The position numbers and the translations under genes were made by a program. The notes beneath the pieces are model-generated. The model saw only the letters and a list, made by a program, of their open reading frames with translations. It was not told the origin of the DNA and did no database searches. Of a stretch of 60,000 nt of DNA, positions 1 to 10,113 are shown in pieces. The DNA is from Chrysomallon squamiferum (taxonomy: Eukaryota; Mollusca; Gastropoda; Neomphalida; Peltospiridae). Position 1 is the stretch's first letter, and each line of letters opens with the position of its first letter. The stretch spans positions 24,256,255-24,316,254 of the forward strand of contig CM022670.1 in assembly GCA_012295275.1 (NCBI GenBank). The letters run 5' to 3'.

Positions 1-513
1 ATTCGTCTGTATTTCCGTTATATAATGTAGAGCTTAAGTGATTTCTAAGCGCCAAGCATCTTACATTATATTGTCAGTCAAAACTACTGTATTTACTCTT
101 TCCCCTCGACACTTATAAAGACGAAAATGTGTTGTATAGAACCCCAGCGTCAATAGACTGCTTTTGGAAAAATATTTTTATTTGATGCTCTTTCAATAGC
201 CTATACATATCATACATTTTTATTTTTTTATTTTTTAGTCTTATTATTATTAATACTTTTTTTCTTGTTAAAATAACAAATTAAAAAGTTTATTATTATT
301 ATTATTATTATTATTATTTTTTTTATTATTATTACTTTTTGTTTCACACTGATAAAACAATAAATTCTTAAAATTAACTTAATGTATATTTTTAAAATGA
401 ATAATTACCACTTAATGGAAATTTACGAAATCTTACAGACTTTTTCCTTAAAAAACTGTTAACAAAAGAGATTTAGTTGCACTTCCACAAAAATATTTTG
501 ATTAGTTTTAAAT

Positions 514-544
<31 letters not shown>

Positions 545-3244
545 TTGCAGCTTAAATAAATAATAAAAATAGATTAGGTACGAATTAAAAGGTAATTTAT
601 ATATTTCAAAAGATGAATCATTATGTATATTTATTTAATAGTACAGCAGGGCTAGTAATATTAATTATTGTGCTAGTTATAGTAGTAATAGTAGTAGTAG
701 TAGTAGTAATATTTGTTGTTCTTACCTTTTAAACTGCATAATTTGCATAAAGTAAAATTAACAGTACTAAACAAACTTACGTCATTTGTTTATTACGTCA
801 TAACGTAGTCAAGTTTACTGTCGTCAATAATGTGTTGATTTTTTTTTCGTTTTGTTTATTTTTTTGTTTATTTTTTGTTTTGTATGTGTGTGTGTGGAGA
901 AGACATTTCAAAAAATTATTTTGAGGCATATCAATTTTTTTATCATGTTAGTATCTGCTTTGGAAACGTTATCACATTCATAGTAAATGAAGTTATCCGA
1001 TAGCTGTAACCTATTCAAATATAAACCATCCTATTATTATTATTTTTACTGTTGTTGTAGGTTACTGTAAAAGAAATATATGAAATCTTTTATTATCAAG
1101 AAAATACAAAAACATATTCTTCTATTGTCTTTTTATTAATTAATTAATTTATTTATTCGTATATCTGGAAAGTTTTGAGAAATTTCGACAGTTGTCTTTA
1201 AATGCTTCATGTATCAGCTGTTGGTACAACTACTGTGTTTGCATCACTTGCAGCGTGGTACCCTACAGGTTTAAACTGACACCAGAGTAATATTTTACTT
1301 TCCAACGTCAAAAATAGATAACCAAAAGTTGCATTTTCGGCACGTAATACTTGTTGTCTTCTTTAAAACGGGTGAAACGTATAAAGCCATTTGTAAAGTA
1401 CCTGCCGAGGTGAATCAACGGTTTGAAGATGTTGCAAAATTCAAAATCGGCGATTTCCTTTTCTGTTCTATTTTTTTTTTTTTTTTTTGTATCTCTCTTC
1501 TTTTACTTATTGACTTCTTTCTTCAATTTTCAGACGATATCGCAAGAAAAAATATTACATACAGTATAATACAACGTCAGTTTTAGTTAATTGTTTTACT
1601 GAAACACCTCGATATTAACGATTTAATGAAACAGTTCTAATTTAACATTTCCATCATCATCAAAAAAAACCACATCACATAGTCGTCTTATTATGACTTG
1701 TTTATTAGTCAATAGGCTTAACACATTAAAAAAAGCAGACGACAGTATAAATAATCGTATACGACACCCACCTGCTACAGTGTTTGACATTTTCGGATGA
1801 GAACATAAAAATTAATCGAGACTGTTATTACTCGGTTCCGTCACTTTTCCTCCTTTCGACTGCCTCTACTAACTTTTACTATTAATTTACTGCTCTGTAA
1901 GCAGCTCCTTAATTTTTATCATGAATCCACCACTGGGGAAATTATGGTTCGGTGTGTAAAATAACTGTCGCGAATTAGTATCAATAACTTATTTCAGTGG
2001 GAATAACTGGAGACAAAAGCTGTCTTGTCTCGAATTAAAATCCACTTAACAGACAGCGACTTTACGTACGGCATTCCGCTCGACTAGTTACAGGATTAAC
2101 AATCATGTAAACGTCCATCGCTGAGCTTGTCTCTAAGCTCATTTTATTTGATCATGATTGATAGTTTTACACCTGAAAGTTATTTACGTCTTTCCAGTAT
2201 ACCTGAAGCCAGCGCTCTGCAGGTGGGGACAGACTGAAAATACCGGTCGCTTACGCAACTCGATCATTCAACACTGGCAAACAGATCGGAATAATGTTGA
2301 CAGATGGCGTCATGTGACCACCATCATCAGAGATGGTATTATGGCTTGTTAAACATTTTTCAGCCGATATTGATATACTAATTAATTATCGTGGTTCTTT
2401 TTTTTTTTTTTTTTTTTTTATTATTATTTTTTTTTTTTTGATCTTTATTAATTTATTTTTAAAATTTGTTATTTCCGTAAGAACTGAGATACATCCCGCT
2501 GTTGCAACTCTATAGTCCAGTCTTTTTGTCAACAGCAAGAGATCTCTATAACAAAGAAATATATTTGAATCACTAAGCTTTGATCGCTAGCTATTTTTAT
2601 CATAAATCTGATTGTAAGTATCCATAATTAACCGAACTCCGTGTACCTGAGGTAACTTCTGTTCTTTAAAAAAATAATAAAGCAAAATACAGATGTATCA
2701 ATTATGAAAAGCTGTAATTTCTGCTTTTTGCGCGCGCGAACGCTGTCGCGTATGTAAGAAACACTGGCATGGCCATGTTTCAAAAAGATGGTCTTTTAGA
2801 ATACAAAAACGAATACAGAATAACGCTTCTTATATTCAAAGCAGTACTCAATAATAGTCTTATCAACAGGGAGATAACTCTTATTTGCGTTCTAAAATTA
2901 TAGTTACTCTAAGTTATTCTTTTTGAGAATAATCGGTCTAAAACGCTAGACACATTTTGGTTAAAAGTGTAACTGGTATGTTCATAATCCTCTAAATAAA
3001 CAACAGCGACAACAAACAAAAATAAAAATGTATATATATGTACTCACATCCACAACAATGTATGTAATACGATCAGGTTATTACTATTGTTGTTGTTGCT
3101 GAATATCTCTCTTATTTAGATTTCAAATAATTGTTTTATTGGTGCCTTTGGCCATTATACAGATATGCAGACACATATTAAGATATTAAACAATTTTATC
3201 TTCTTATTCTTTATATATTTATTTCTATATTTGTTTATTTATTA
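1..3244. other. Left flank, no recognised gene
   Basis: AT-rich DNA with an (ATT)n tract near 290-335, a poly(A) run at 514-539 and poly(T) runs near 1470-1489 and 2398-2440. An open stretch on the plus strand (about 1275-1586) has a less AT-rich core at 1330-1450 but no ATG start, no clear splice sites and no family I recognise. It ends in a poly(T)-encoded phenylalanine run. Two TTACGTCA octamers lie at 777-784 and 793-800. I see no homology to the TLR units before about 3245. Confidence 0.5.
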
Positions 3245-3304
3245 TTTTTAAAATTATTATTTATAATTAATCAGCAAAAATATAAATTTTACAAAAAAGA
3301 GAAA

Positions 3305-3418
3305 ATGCTGAGTAATTTATTCTTGATTTATTTATTTACGCTGGTTCTAGACGCTAGTGGTCAGCCAGATGAATTAGCTGCAAATCATAAATCAACGTCT
3401 GTCGAAATTAACACGTAA
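3305..3418 (+). CDS. Small secreted-peptide-like ORF, copy 1 (37 aa)
   Basis: ATG to TAA ORF of 38 codons. Residues 4-15 are hydrophobic (NLFLIY...TLVL) and are followed by D-A-S-G, a plausible signal-peptidase site (small residues at -3 and -1). This would leave an 18-residue polar peptide beginning Gln-Pro and without cysteine. It lies at the left end of unit 1. A GT (AC|GTAATT) overlaps the stop, so it could instead be the first coding exon of a longer gene. I do not recognise the family. This copy begins M-L-S-N. Conservation among copies may only reflect recent duplication, so coding status is uncertain. Confidence 0.35.
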   Translation: MLSNLFLIYLFTLVLDASGQPDELAANHKSTSVEINT

Positions 3419-3772
3419 TTACTATAAAATTCTGTATCGCATAATCACATTTTCTCTGTAACAAGTGTGTGTTGCTTTATATCAGCAGATAAAAAAAAAA
3501 AAAAAAAAAAAAGAAGAAAATTAAAATTAATAAAAATAACAAAATTAGCTAAGCAAAAAAATAATAAAAATGGAAACAAAATTAAGTGGAAAAAAATAAA
3601 AGTCAAAGTAATCAGTTCTGATATGAAAGAAATAAAACTAAAGAAAATGACATAACAAAATAAGGAAACATAATAGAAACATTTATTTATCTAATTAAAA
3701 ATATTAGTACTAGTCATAGATCTATATTTAATATTTACAACATGTTATATGACCTAAATATATAAAAATGTC

Positions 3773-3875
<103 letters not shown>

Positions 3876-4579
3876 GGGGTGAGAAAGAAATGCAATTTTT
3901 TTCTTGACCCATGACATCTCAGTAATGACATTCAAATGCTTTGAATAAGTATCAAGAAAACAGATCATCCAAAATAGCGGTCGTCAACATCTGTGAATTT
4001 ATTGAAATTATTTTATCTCTTCATATAATAAAATGGAGGCTTTACTTTCCGGACGTATATTTAGAAATGATTATTTATTTGTATATGTAACAAAATCAGA
4101 ACACTTCACAAGGGCAAATAATGAGTAATAGTGATAATATGTGAGTTTGGTTGAAAAAACTGTTCACAATAAAATTATGAAGACACATAGAAATTGACTG
4201 ATAAAAAGATAAGCTTAACAGAAAATAACACAAAAATAATATACCAAGAGCCACAAAATGAAAACAAGCTGAAATGGCAGACTGTTGATAAAAGAAATGA
4301 TAACATTGGAGTATATATAATATATTTAGGCTTCTTATTCAACACATAATTATAATTTAAAATAACCCCCAGAAATTAATACACTCACTTTACCAAGGTT
4401 ATATTATTTTACTTAAAATTTTAACAATAAAAATACACAGCATGTCGTCTTTATAAACATGTTAAACTGTTTTCTCTTTCCAGCTTTTTCGTTCATAAAC
4501 CAACAACGAAACACACACACATACCCCCTCCAACACAAACACATACAAACACTTACACACCTACGCACGCCCGCATGCA

Positions 4580-4581
<2 letters not shown>

Positions 4582-4620
<39 letters not shown>
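4582..4620 (+). repeat. (CA)n microsatellite
   Basis: A CA dinucleotide tract downstream of TLR A. Equivalent tracts occur at 11350-11395, 17812-17842 and 24593-24605 in the following units, so it is part of the duplicated unit. Confidence 0.9.
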
Positions 4621-4623
<3 letters not shown>

Positions 4624-4867
4624 AACTAATAACAAAATAATAATAATAATGCCGAACCCAGCAAATTCCCATTCTGTAACATGGCGGACTACGATATCCT
4701 CGCGGCGATTTTAAAAAGAAAACCTGGCTGTGCAGTGCAGAACTACATCTTGTGTTTGGACATATGTAGATATTATTATAGCGTTTAGCAATGTCAGTAA
4801 GTTCAGGATCACCCCTTAGTTACACACACTCTGATGAAAAAGATGAATAGTATGTAATGACGGAGAT

Positions 4868-7495
4868 TCAGGGTCGATCTAGTTCTTGAACAAACCGTTC
4901 CCAAAACTCATCCCTGTTTCCTTCGTGCTGAAACTCAATGTATGATCCTTCTTCGATCATCTTTCGTATTTTATGTGGAAGTTTGCTGTATGGGAAATCC
5001 CCCAGTATAAGAAGAAATAGATTATTTCGATGTGCGGATTCTTCAATAGCCATTCTCATTTCGAACACACACCACTCACTTTTAATGAAATTTTCCGATA
5101 GAACAAGAACTGTTTTCCTGCTTTCTTTCACCGCTTTTATTATATTTATTGTTATTGGAGTCCCTGGAATAAAATCTATTCCATGCACTGTCAGTTTCTT
5201 GTTTGCTTCTGTTACAAGCCTTTCATACATTTCTGCTTGGACTACTTCCTGATCGTCGTTGCTGTAGGAGATAAAGGCATCTTTGGGAAATCTTCCCTGA
5301 CGAGATCTCTGGCGATCTTTTTTAAAACTATACCTAATGCCATAGTACCAGTATCTGAGTTTCCAACGGTGTTGGTACGCTAGACTCGCAAAAAATACAA
5401 TCCACAAAAAGGCAAACGCTAGAACAGTACCTTTTGCTACAGCAACGTAGTTAAAACAGAAAGCCTCTAAGGATTCCACCACTGATTTAAGGTCAGCGAG
5501 GTGAACAGTGTGTCCTGATTCATTGAGACAATAGTACTCATTCATATTCTCCAGGATCACAGGACTGGTCAGCATCCATTTCAGAAACCACAAATTTGGA
5601 CATTCACACGAGATGGGATTGTGACTCAGATCTATCGCTACTGAATGTTTATTTGCTTTTACTAGGCTGTCTAGTTCAGATGTTAATGTATCAGACAGCC
5701 ATCTGATTTTGTTTCTTGAGAAATCAATTTTTCGCAAGTTTTTCATATGATTTACATGTATTGGTATATTATATAGATTATTCCACGACAGTATCAGAGA
5801 TTCCAAATTTGAAAGTCCAGTGAAAATCTTTTCTGGTAACTGGTCAAGATTATTAAAAGAAAGGTCCATATACTGAAGAGAAGATAAGTGTTTGAATAAA
5901 TCTCCATCGATGTCGTTCATTATTGGATTTTTTAACAGATTATGTGATATATTTAATACAGTTAACGAGGGTAGGTTATCAAAGAATTCCGAGTGAAGAT
6001 GCATAGCATCATTGTGCGACAAATCCAGATTTGTAAGGTTGGACAAACCAGTAACTGGTCCCTTCCACGACGCCAGTAGATTGTACGAAACATTAATCGT
6101 CTTCAGCTCGTTCATTCCCAGAAGTAGTTCAGATATTTCAAATGCCAATTCTTCGTATGTGTATTTTAGTGTTTCCAGTTTAGGTGGGAGAAAAATAATG
6201 GGCTGACCGTTACAATTGGTTTGAGGATCAAACGGGTTGTTCTGTTCTTGGTTGAAGTGTTCTAACCATTCGTAATCAACGTCTTCCACTGCCTTGGAAC
6301 AAATCTGATCTTCTTCGTCTATTTGGTCATGAAAGTTTGGTATAGGTATGTTGCGGGGTCCTGAAATACCACTGAGATCAATTTCAGTGAGATTTTGCAA
6401 AAAAACTATTTGTTCAATGTATTTACCTATAGCAAACCAGCTATTTCTCAAAGTAACTTTACGCAGTGTCCGAGGGAAAAATCGCAATGCATCAATTTCG
6501 AATATTTGAATTCTATTTCCGTCCGCGTATATTTCTTCAATTATCGTATTTCTCATATATTTCACGTTGTCTTTGGTGATATATACACAAACTTCGTGTT
6601 TTTCGACCACGTAACTAATGTTCAGGATGCGAAGTGACGAGTTTTGCCAGCCGTACGAACCATTGAACAGCCTGTCTATCTTCAGACGTCTGTTGTAAGA
6701 GATATCAAGAACCTCAAGTGACGATTTAAGCGGGACAAATGCTGCAGGTTCGATGTAGACGATGTTGCAATTTGATATATTCAGCAGCTTCACGTGGCTG
6801 ATGTGAGTAAAAGTTGTGTTAAACAATGCTACAATATTGCTGTCTTCGTGTTCTCCCGCAAGACTCAGATGAGTTAGGGAAACGAGATTTGAAAATCCTT
6901 GTCCGAAACTTTGATTGGTCAAGCCATCAAGATGAAGCTGTTGCAAGGACACCAGATAGGACAATGCTTTGTCCGGATACTTCAAGTCTTTTCGTTGTCC
7001 TGAGTATGCGTTCCCATTCAGCTTTAAAGACTTTAATTTCCTCAGTGATTTAAAAATATCGGAATTGAAGACACTTTCAACATAAGGCAAAACGTTCCTC
7101 TGCAAATTCAAGACTTCTAGTTTGTCCAGGTTGCGAAGTGCCCGGACATCTATAACTGATATCTTGTTTGAAGCCAAATTCAGTTCTAATAGATTCGTGA
7201 AGTTGATAAAACAATCATTTTCCAGCTTGTCTAAGTGATTAAAATCCAGCAAAAGTACTGAAACGTTCTTGGCGATATGCAAGTTAGGTACAGACGTCAA
7301 ATTTTTATTCGTGCACACAGCTACAATGGAGCCATTGTTTTCTCTGCACAAACAGGGAGCGCACGGATCATCAAGTTGTGAAGTCTCTTCAGACGCTGGT
7401 ATGACTTGAACTTCTGACTTTGTCGAAATATTGACTGAACGTACAGAGCAAGCCAACAAAAACACAAACACAGATACTCGAATGTCGTGAGCCAT
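4868..7495 (-). CDS. Toll-like receptor, copy A (intact, 875 aa)
   Basis: Single-exon coding region for a type I membrane receptor that would sense microbial or damage ligands and signal through TIR adaptors. The start is the ATG at 7495 (M-A-H-D-I-R), which opens a signal peptide of about 20 residues. The frame stays open upstream to 7735, but that stretch is intron: TTTTGCAG ends 8 bases before the ATG. An LRRNT with a C-x-x-C-x-C pattern (about 45-55) comes first. About 20 leucine-rich repeats follow, broken by an acidic loop rich in D and E. One LRRCT (C-E-C ... C ... C), a membrane span at about 683-707 and a TIR domain at 736-875 complete the protein. The TIR has box 1 D-A-F-I-S-Y-S, BB-loop F-I-P-G-T-P and box 3 F-W. 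It belongs to the single-cysteine-cluster (V-type) class. Its TIR resembles copies D and E, whereas its flanks resemble B and C. Confidence 0.93.
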   Translation of the reverse strand: MAHDIRVSVFVFLLACSVRSVNISTKSEVQVIPASEETSQLDDPCAPCLCRENNGSIVAVCTNKNLTSVPNLHIAKNVSVLLLDFNHLDKLENDCFINFTNLLELNLASNKISVIDVRALRNLDKLEVLNLQRNVLPYVESVFNSDIFKSLRKLKSLKLNGNAYSGQRKDLKYPDKALSYLVSLQQLHLDGLTNQSFGQGFSNLVSLTHLSLAGEHEDSNIVALFNTTFTHISHVKLLNISNCNIVYIEPAAFVPLKSSLEVLDISYNRRLKIDRLFNGSYGWQNSSLRILNISYVVEKHEVCVYITKDNVKYMRNTIIEEIYADGNRIQIFEIDALRFFPRTLRKVTLRNSWFAIGKYIEQIVFLQNLTEIDLSGISGPRNIPIPNFHDQIDEEDQICSKAVEDVDYEWLEHFNQEQNNPFDPQTNCNGQPIIFLPPKLETLKYTYEELAFEISELLLGMNELKTINVSYNLLASWKGPVTGLSNLTNLDLSHNDAMHLHSEFFDNLPSLTVLNISHNLLKNPIMNDIDGDLFKHLSSLQYMDLSFNNLDQLPEKIFTGLSNLESLILSWNNLYNIPIHVNHMKNLRKIDFSRNKIRWLSDTLTSELDSLVKANKHSVAIDLSHNPISCECPNLWFLKWMLTSPVILENMNEYYCLNESGHTVHLADLKSVVESLEAFCFNYVAVAKGTVLAFAFLWIVFFASLAYQHRWKLRYWYYGIRYSFKKDRQRSRQGRFPKDAFISYSNDDQEVVQAEMYERLVTEANKKLTVHGIDFIPGTPITINIIKAVKESRKTVLVLSENFIKSEWCVFEMRMAIEESAHRNNLFLLILGDFPYSKLPHKIRKMIEEGSYIEFQHEGNRDEFWERFVQELDRP

Positions 7496-8314
7496 TCCAC
7501 TTTCTGCAAAAGTTAAAAGATGTAAAAAGGGTAATTGAAATGAATGAAATAACAACAACAATAATAGAAAACAAAAGCTATTTTGTATTAGGCAGGTAGT
7601 GTATTGATAGCGGGTATTACACTGTATACACACGAACCCACCCACCCATACATATAGATACTCATACACAAACGCAACTACATACATACAAACATACATA
7701 CATACATACATACATACAAACATACAGACAGACATACATACAGAGCAGAAAAAAGCTATCCTATATGTTTTTTCCCACTTTGTCTAAAAATGTTTTGTGG
7801 GGATTAAAATATTATTATTAAATATGTAATAGGTTATATAACTGGGATATTTCTAGCTGACTCTAGTTGTAAGTCGGTAAATATCGTGAATCCTAGACCA
7901 TAGAGCTCGGGCATGGTAGAAGAAACCTCTGGATTCCTTTCAACACTTTGTTGCAGACTCGATGTGGAAAATCTCTGACTCCAAGTCAAAGTTGTTTCTT
8001 TCAGCTTTAGTCTTCAACAGTTGAAAGGTACATTATATCTTGGACTTCGGCACGAAGAGTATTAGTATATAAAATGCCGTCAGCTTTGCTTAATTATTCC
8101 ATGTTTTTAATGACAGCAAAAATAAGAAAATTGTCTCTCCGCGTTAGCTTAGAAAGATAGGTTACTTTCATCTGTAAATGACGAACAGACACAACTTAGG
8201 ATCATTCACACTATCTAAAGATCATTAAAAAATCAGTTCAAGAGGGCAAAAAGTTAATATTCTCCTTTAGATCAAGTGTTGGAATGTTGGACTTCAGAGA
8301 TGACAAGTCATGGG

Positions 8315-8775
8315 GGTTCCCATAATGCAGACACGCCTGTTGATAGACAAAATTGTTTATTGTGTTATGTAATGTATCCTGTACAGCCCTTACTGCTTTA
8401 CTGGTACTACTCCAGTCTGTTCAGCAAGCTACGCTGCAGTGGAACAGCAGTGTTAATCAGTTAGTTGACTGACTTTACCACAGTATTGTTTTATATTGCA
8501 CCTTTTTAAAGTGTATTCTCATATCTACTGATTTCATACAAGCAACAGCAAGAGCCTAATTATAATCTGGTAAATGCAGTTAATAAATCTACAAATAAAT
8601 CTATAAATAAATCTAATTTTATATGATTTTATTCAGTATTGTGTTGTATCAGACTATTCCATTATTTACTACATGTATTATTCAAGGTAGACGGCAGGTC
8701 GTTAGTAATGCGCTCAACCGTGTCTTGAGTTTGCATTGTGGGACGTCTGTCGTTCGGGAGGACACCAGACATGGG
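8315..8775. mobile_element. 461-bp insertion shared by units 1-3 (unclassified)
   Basis: This segment is present at the same place in units 1-3 and absent from units 4 and 5. It is bounded by CATGGG direct repeats (8309-8314 and 8770-8775). Flanking sequence resembles the uninterrupted stretch near 29130-29175 in unit 4, which has G-A-C-A-T-G-G-G once. I found no clear terminal inverted repeats or transposase. A 62-codon frame inside is broken by one extra G in unit 3, so it is not treated as a gene. It may be a retroposon or simply divergent DNA. Confidence 0.35.
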
Positions 8776-8874
8776 AAATAGCTTCAACACAAATCTTTGT
8801 AATTAAATGTAGAGCGTTCTATTATCAGTTAATTAACTAAAGACAGAAACAAAGAAAAAACATTACTTACTTAC

Positions 8875-9010
8875 TTCGTTAAAATGCTTTAAAGGTTTCC
8901 ATCTTTGATGTGTGGTAACGTGGGACAGCAAATACACAACTCCTAGTGTTTCCAGGTCACTCGTTAAAAAGGTCGTCTTACTGCACAGTCCTGACTTCCT
9001 CTGAACGAGG
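8875..9010 (-). promoter_or_regulatory. Proximal copy of TLR first exon and promoter, unit 1
   Basis: Second copy of the first-exon block, nearer to TLR A. It contains the near-palindrome CCTCGTTCAGAGG and ends at a strong donor, AACGAA|GTAAGTAAG (junction at 8875/8874). TATACAAAG lies just upstream (around 9031-9040). No ATG occurs inside the exon, so splicing to the acceptor before 7503 would make the TLR start the first AUG. Confidence 0.4.
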
Positions 9011-9143
9011 AAAAAAAAAAAAAAAACAATCTTTGTATAGAATCGATCACGTTAAAAAGAATCGTTTTGAGAAAGGTAACAATTTAACTTCCTGGAATTC
9101 ACCAAATTAATAATAAATAAAAATAAAATGTAATGACGGAGAA

Positions 9144-9350
9144 TCAGGGTCGATCTAGTTCATTAATAAATCGTTCCCAAAACTTATCCCTATTTCCTTC
9201 GTGCTGAAACTCAATATATGAGTCTGTTTCGATTATCTTACGTATTTTATGAAGATGTTTGCTTTCTTTCACCGCTTTTATTATACTTATTGTTACTGGA
9301 GTCCCTGCAATAAAATCTTTTCCATGCATTGTCAGTTTCTTTTCTACTTT
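9144..9350 (-). pseudogene. TIR-only TLR remnant, unit 1
   Basis: The last part of a TLR TIR domain, ending in the same residues and stop (E-L-D-R-P). Relative to TLR A it lacks exactly 45 codons (135 bp): K-E-S joins directly to K-H-L-H-K-I-R-K. TGCT microhomology is found at both deletion ends (4984-4987 and 5119-5122 in A). The whole LRR ectodomain, membrane span and box 1 are gone, and a TAA lies about 20 bases further upstream. The BB loop reads F-I-A-G-T-P. It sits between two copies of the TLR first exon, so it is best read as a collapsed TLR unit. A 61-residue product is possible but would lack the TIR core. Confidence 0.8.
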
Positions 9351-9536
9351 TGTTATAAAATGTTGGACTTAACAGATGATAAAACATGGCAAATAGCCTT
9401 ATCCAGTAAACATTGCGGAAGTAAATTGTTTAATTTTTAAGGAAAAATTTTAACACAATCTTTGTAATTAAAAGTCGAGCGTGTCTGTTATCAGTTAATT
9501 CACTAAAGACAGAAACAAAGAAGAAACATTACTTAC

Positions 9537-9672
9537 TTCGTTAAAATGCTTAAAAGGTTTCGATCTTTGATGTGTGGTAACGTGGGACAGCAAATACACA
9601 ACTCCTAGTGTTTCCAGGTCACTCGTTAAAAAGGTCGTCTTACTGCACAGTCCTGACTTCCTCTGAACGAGG
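9537..9672 (-). promoter_or_regulatory. Distal first exon and promoter of TLR A
   Basis: Putative 5' UTR exon. TATACAAAG (9699-9691) lies about 35 bp before a TCAGAG initiator-like site within CCTCGTTCAGAGG (9672-9660). The exon ends at AACGAA|GTAAGT (9537/9536). It has no ATG, as expected for a leader exon. The next unit's small ORF starts in the opposite direction at 10000, about 335 bp away. Exon ends are inferred from sequence only. Confidence 0.45.
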
Positions 9673-9999
9673 AAAAAAAACAAACAATACCTTTGTATAG
9701 AATCGATCACGTTAAAAAGAATATTTTGAAAAAAGGTAACAATTTAACTTCCTGTAATTCACAAAATTTTACAAATTGATAAATAAATTTTAAGTATTAT
9801 TTATACAATTTTATTGTCTTTGTTACATGTTAAAATACTCTTTTAAAATTTAATAATAATTTGTTTTGTTTTGTTTTTATAAAATCATTTCTTCCGAAAA
9901 TACAATCGGTGCGGTCCGACTCATTTCTTTTATTTTTTTATTTATAATTAATCAAGGAAAATTACATCAGAATAAAATATAATTTTTACAGAAAATAAA

Positions 10000-10113
10000 A
10001 TGCCAGGTAATTTATTCTTGATTTATTTATTTACGCTGTTTCTAGACGCTAGTGGTCAGCCAGATGAATTAGCTGCAAATCATAAATCAACGTCTGTCGA
10101 AATTAACACGTAA
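10000..10113 (+). CDS. Small secreted-peptide-like ORF, copy 2 (37 aa)
   Basis: Same 38-codon ORF as copy 1 but beginning M-P-G-N, with Phe for Val at residue 14. It is divergent to the TLR A promoter, about 335 bp from the putative start site. The signal-like hydrophobic core and the A-S-G site are kept. Function unknown. Confidence 0.35.
   Translation: MPGNLFLIYLFTLFLDASGQPDELAANHKSTSVEINT

Larger units (their letters stand above)
7504..9536 (-). other. 5' UTR intron of TLR A, with 461-bp insertion
   Basis: Inferred intron between the distal donor (GTAAGT, 9536 downward) and the acceptor TTTTGCAG ending at 7504. A second donor at 8874 belongs to a duplicated first exon. It contains CATA repeats (7680-7735), a conserved block at 7860-8050, a 461-bp segment at 8315-8775 between CATGGG direct repeats, and the TIR remnant. 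No protein-coding exon of its own was recognised. Confidence 0.5.

Noticed and set aside
4938-7053. Plus-strand ORFs over the TLR coding regions
   Set aside because: They are antisense shadows of the LRR and TIR codons, repeated in every unit.
7496-7735. Extended N-terminus of TLR A upstream of M-A-H-D
   Set aside because: It is CATA repeat and polypyrimidine tract read through a splice acceptor. The M-A-H-D start gives a proper signal peptide and is the same in all five copies.
8276-8464. 62-codon ORF conserved in units 1 and 2
   Set aside because: One extra G breaks it in unit 3, it is absent from units 4-5, and it shows no domain.
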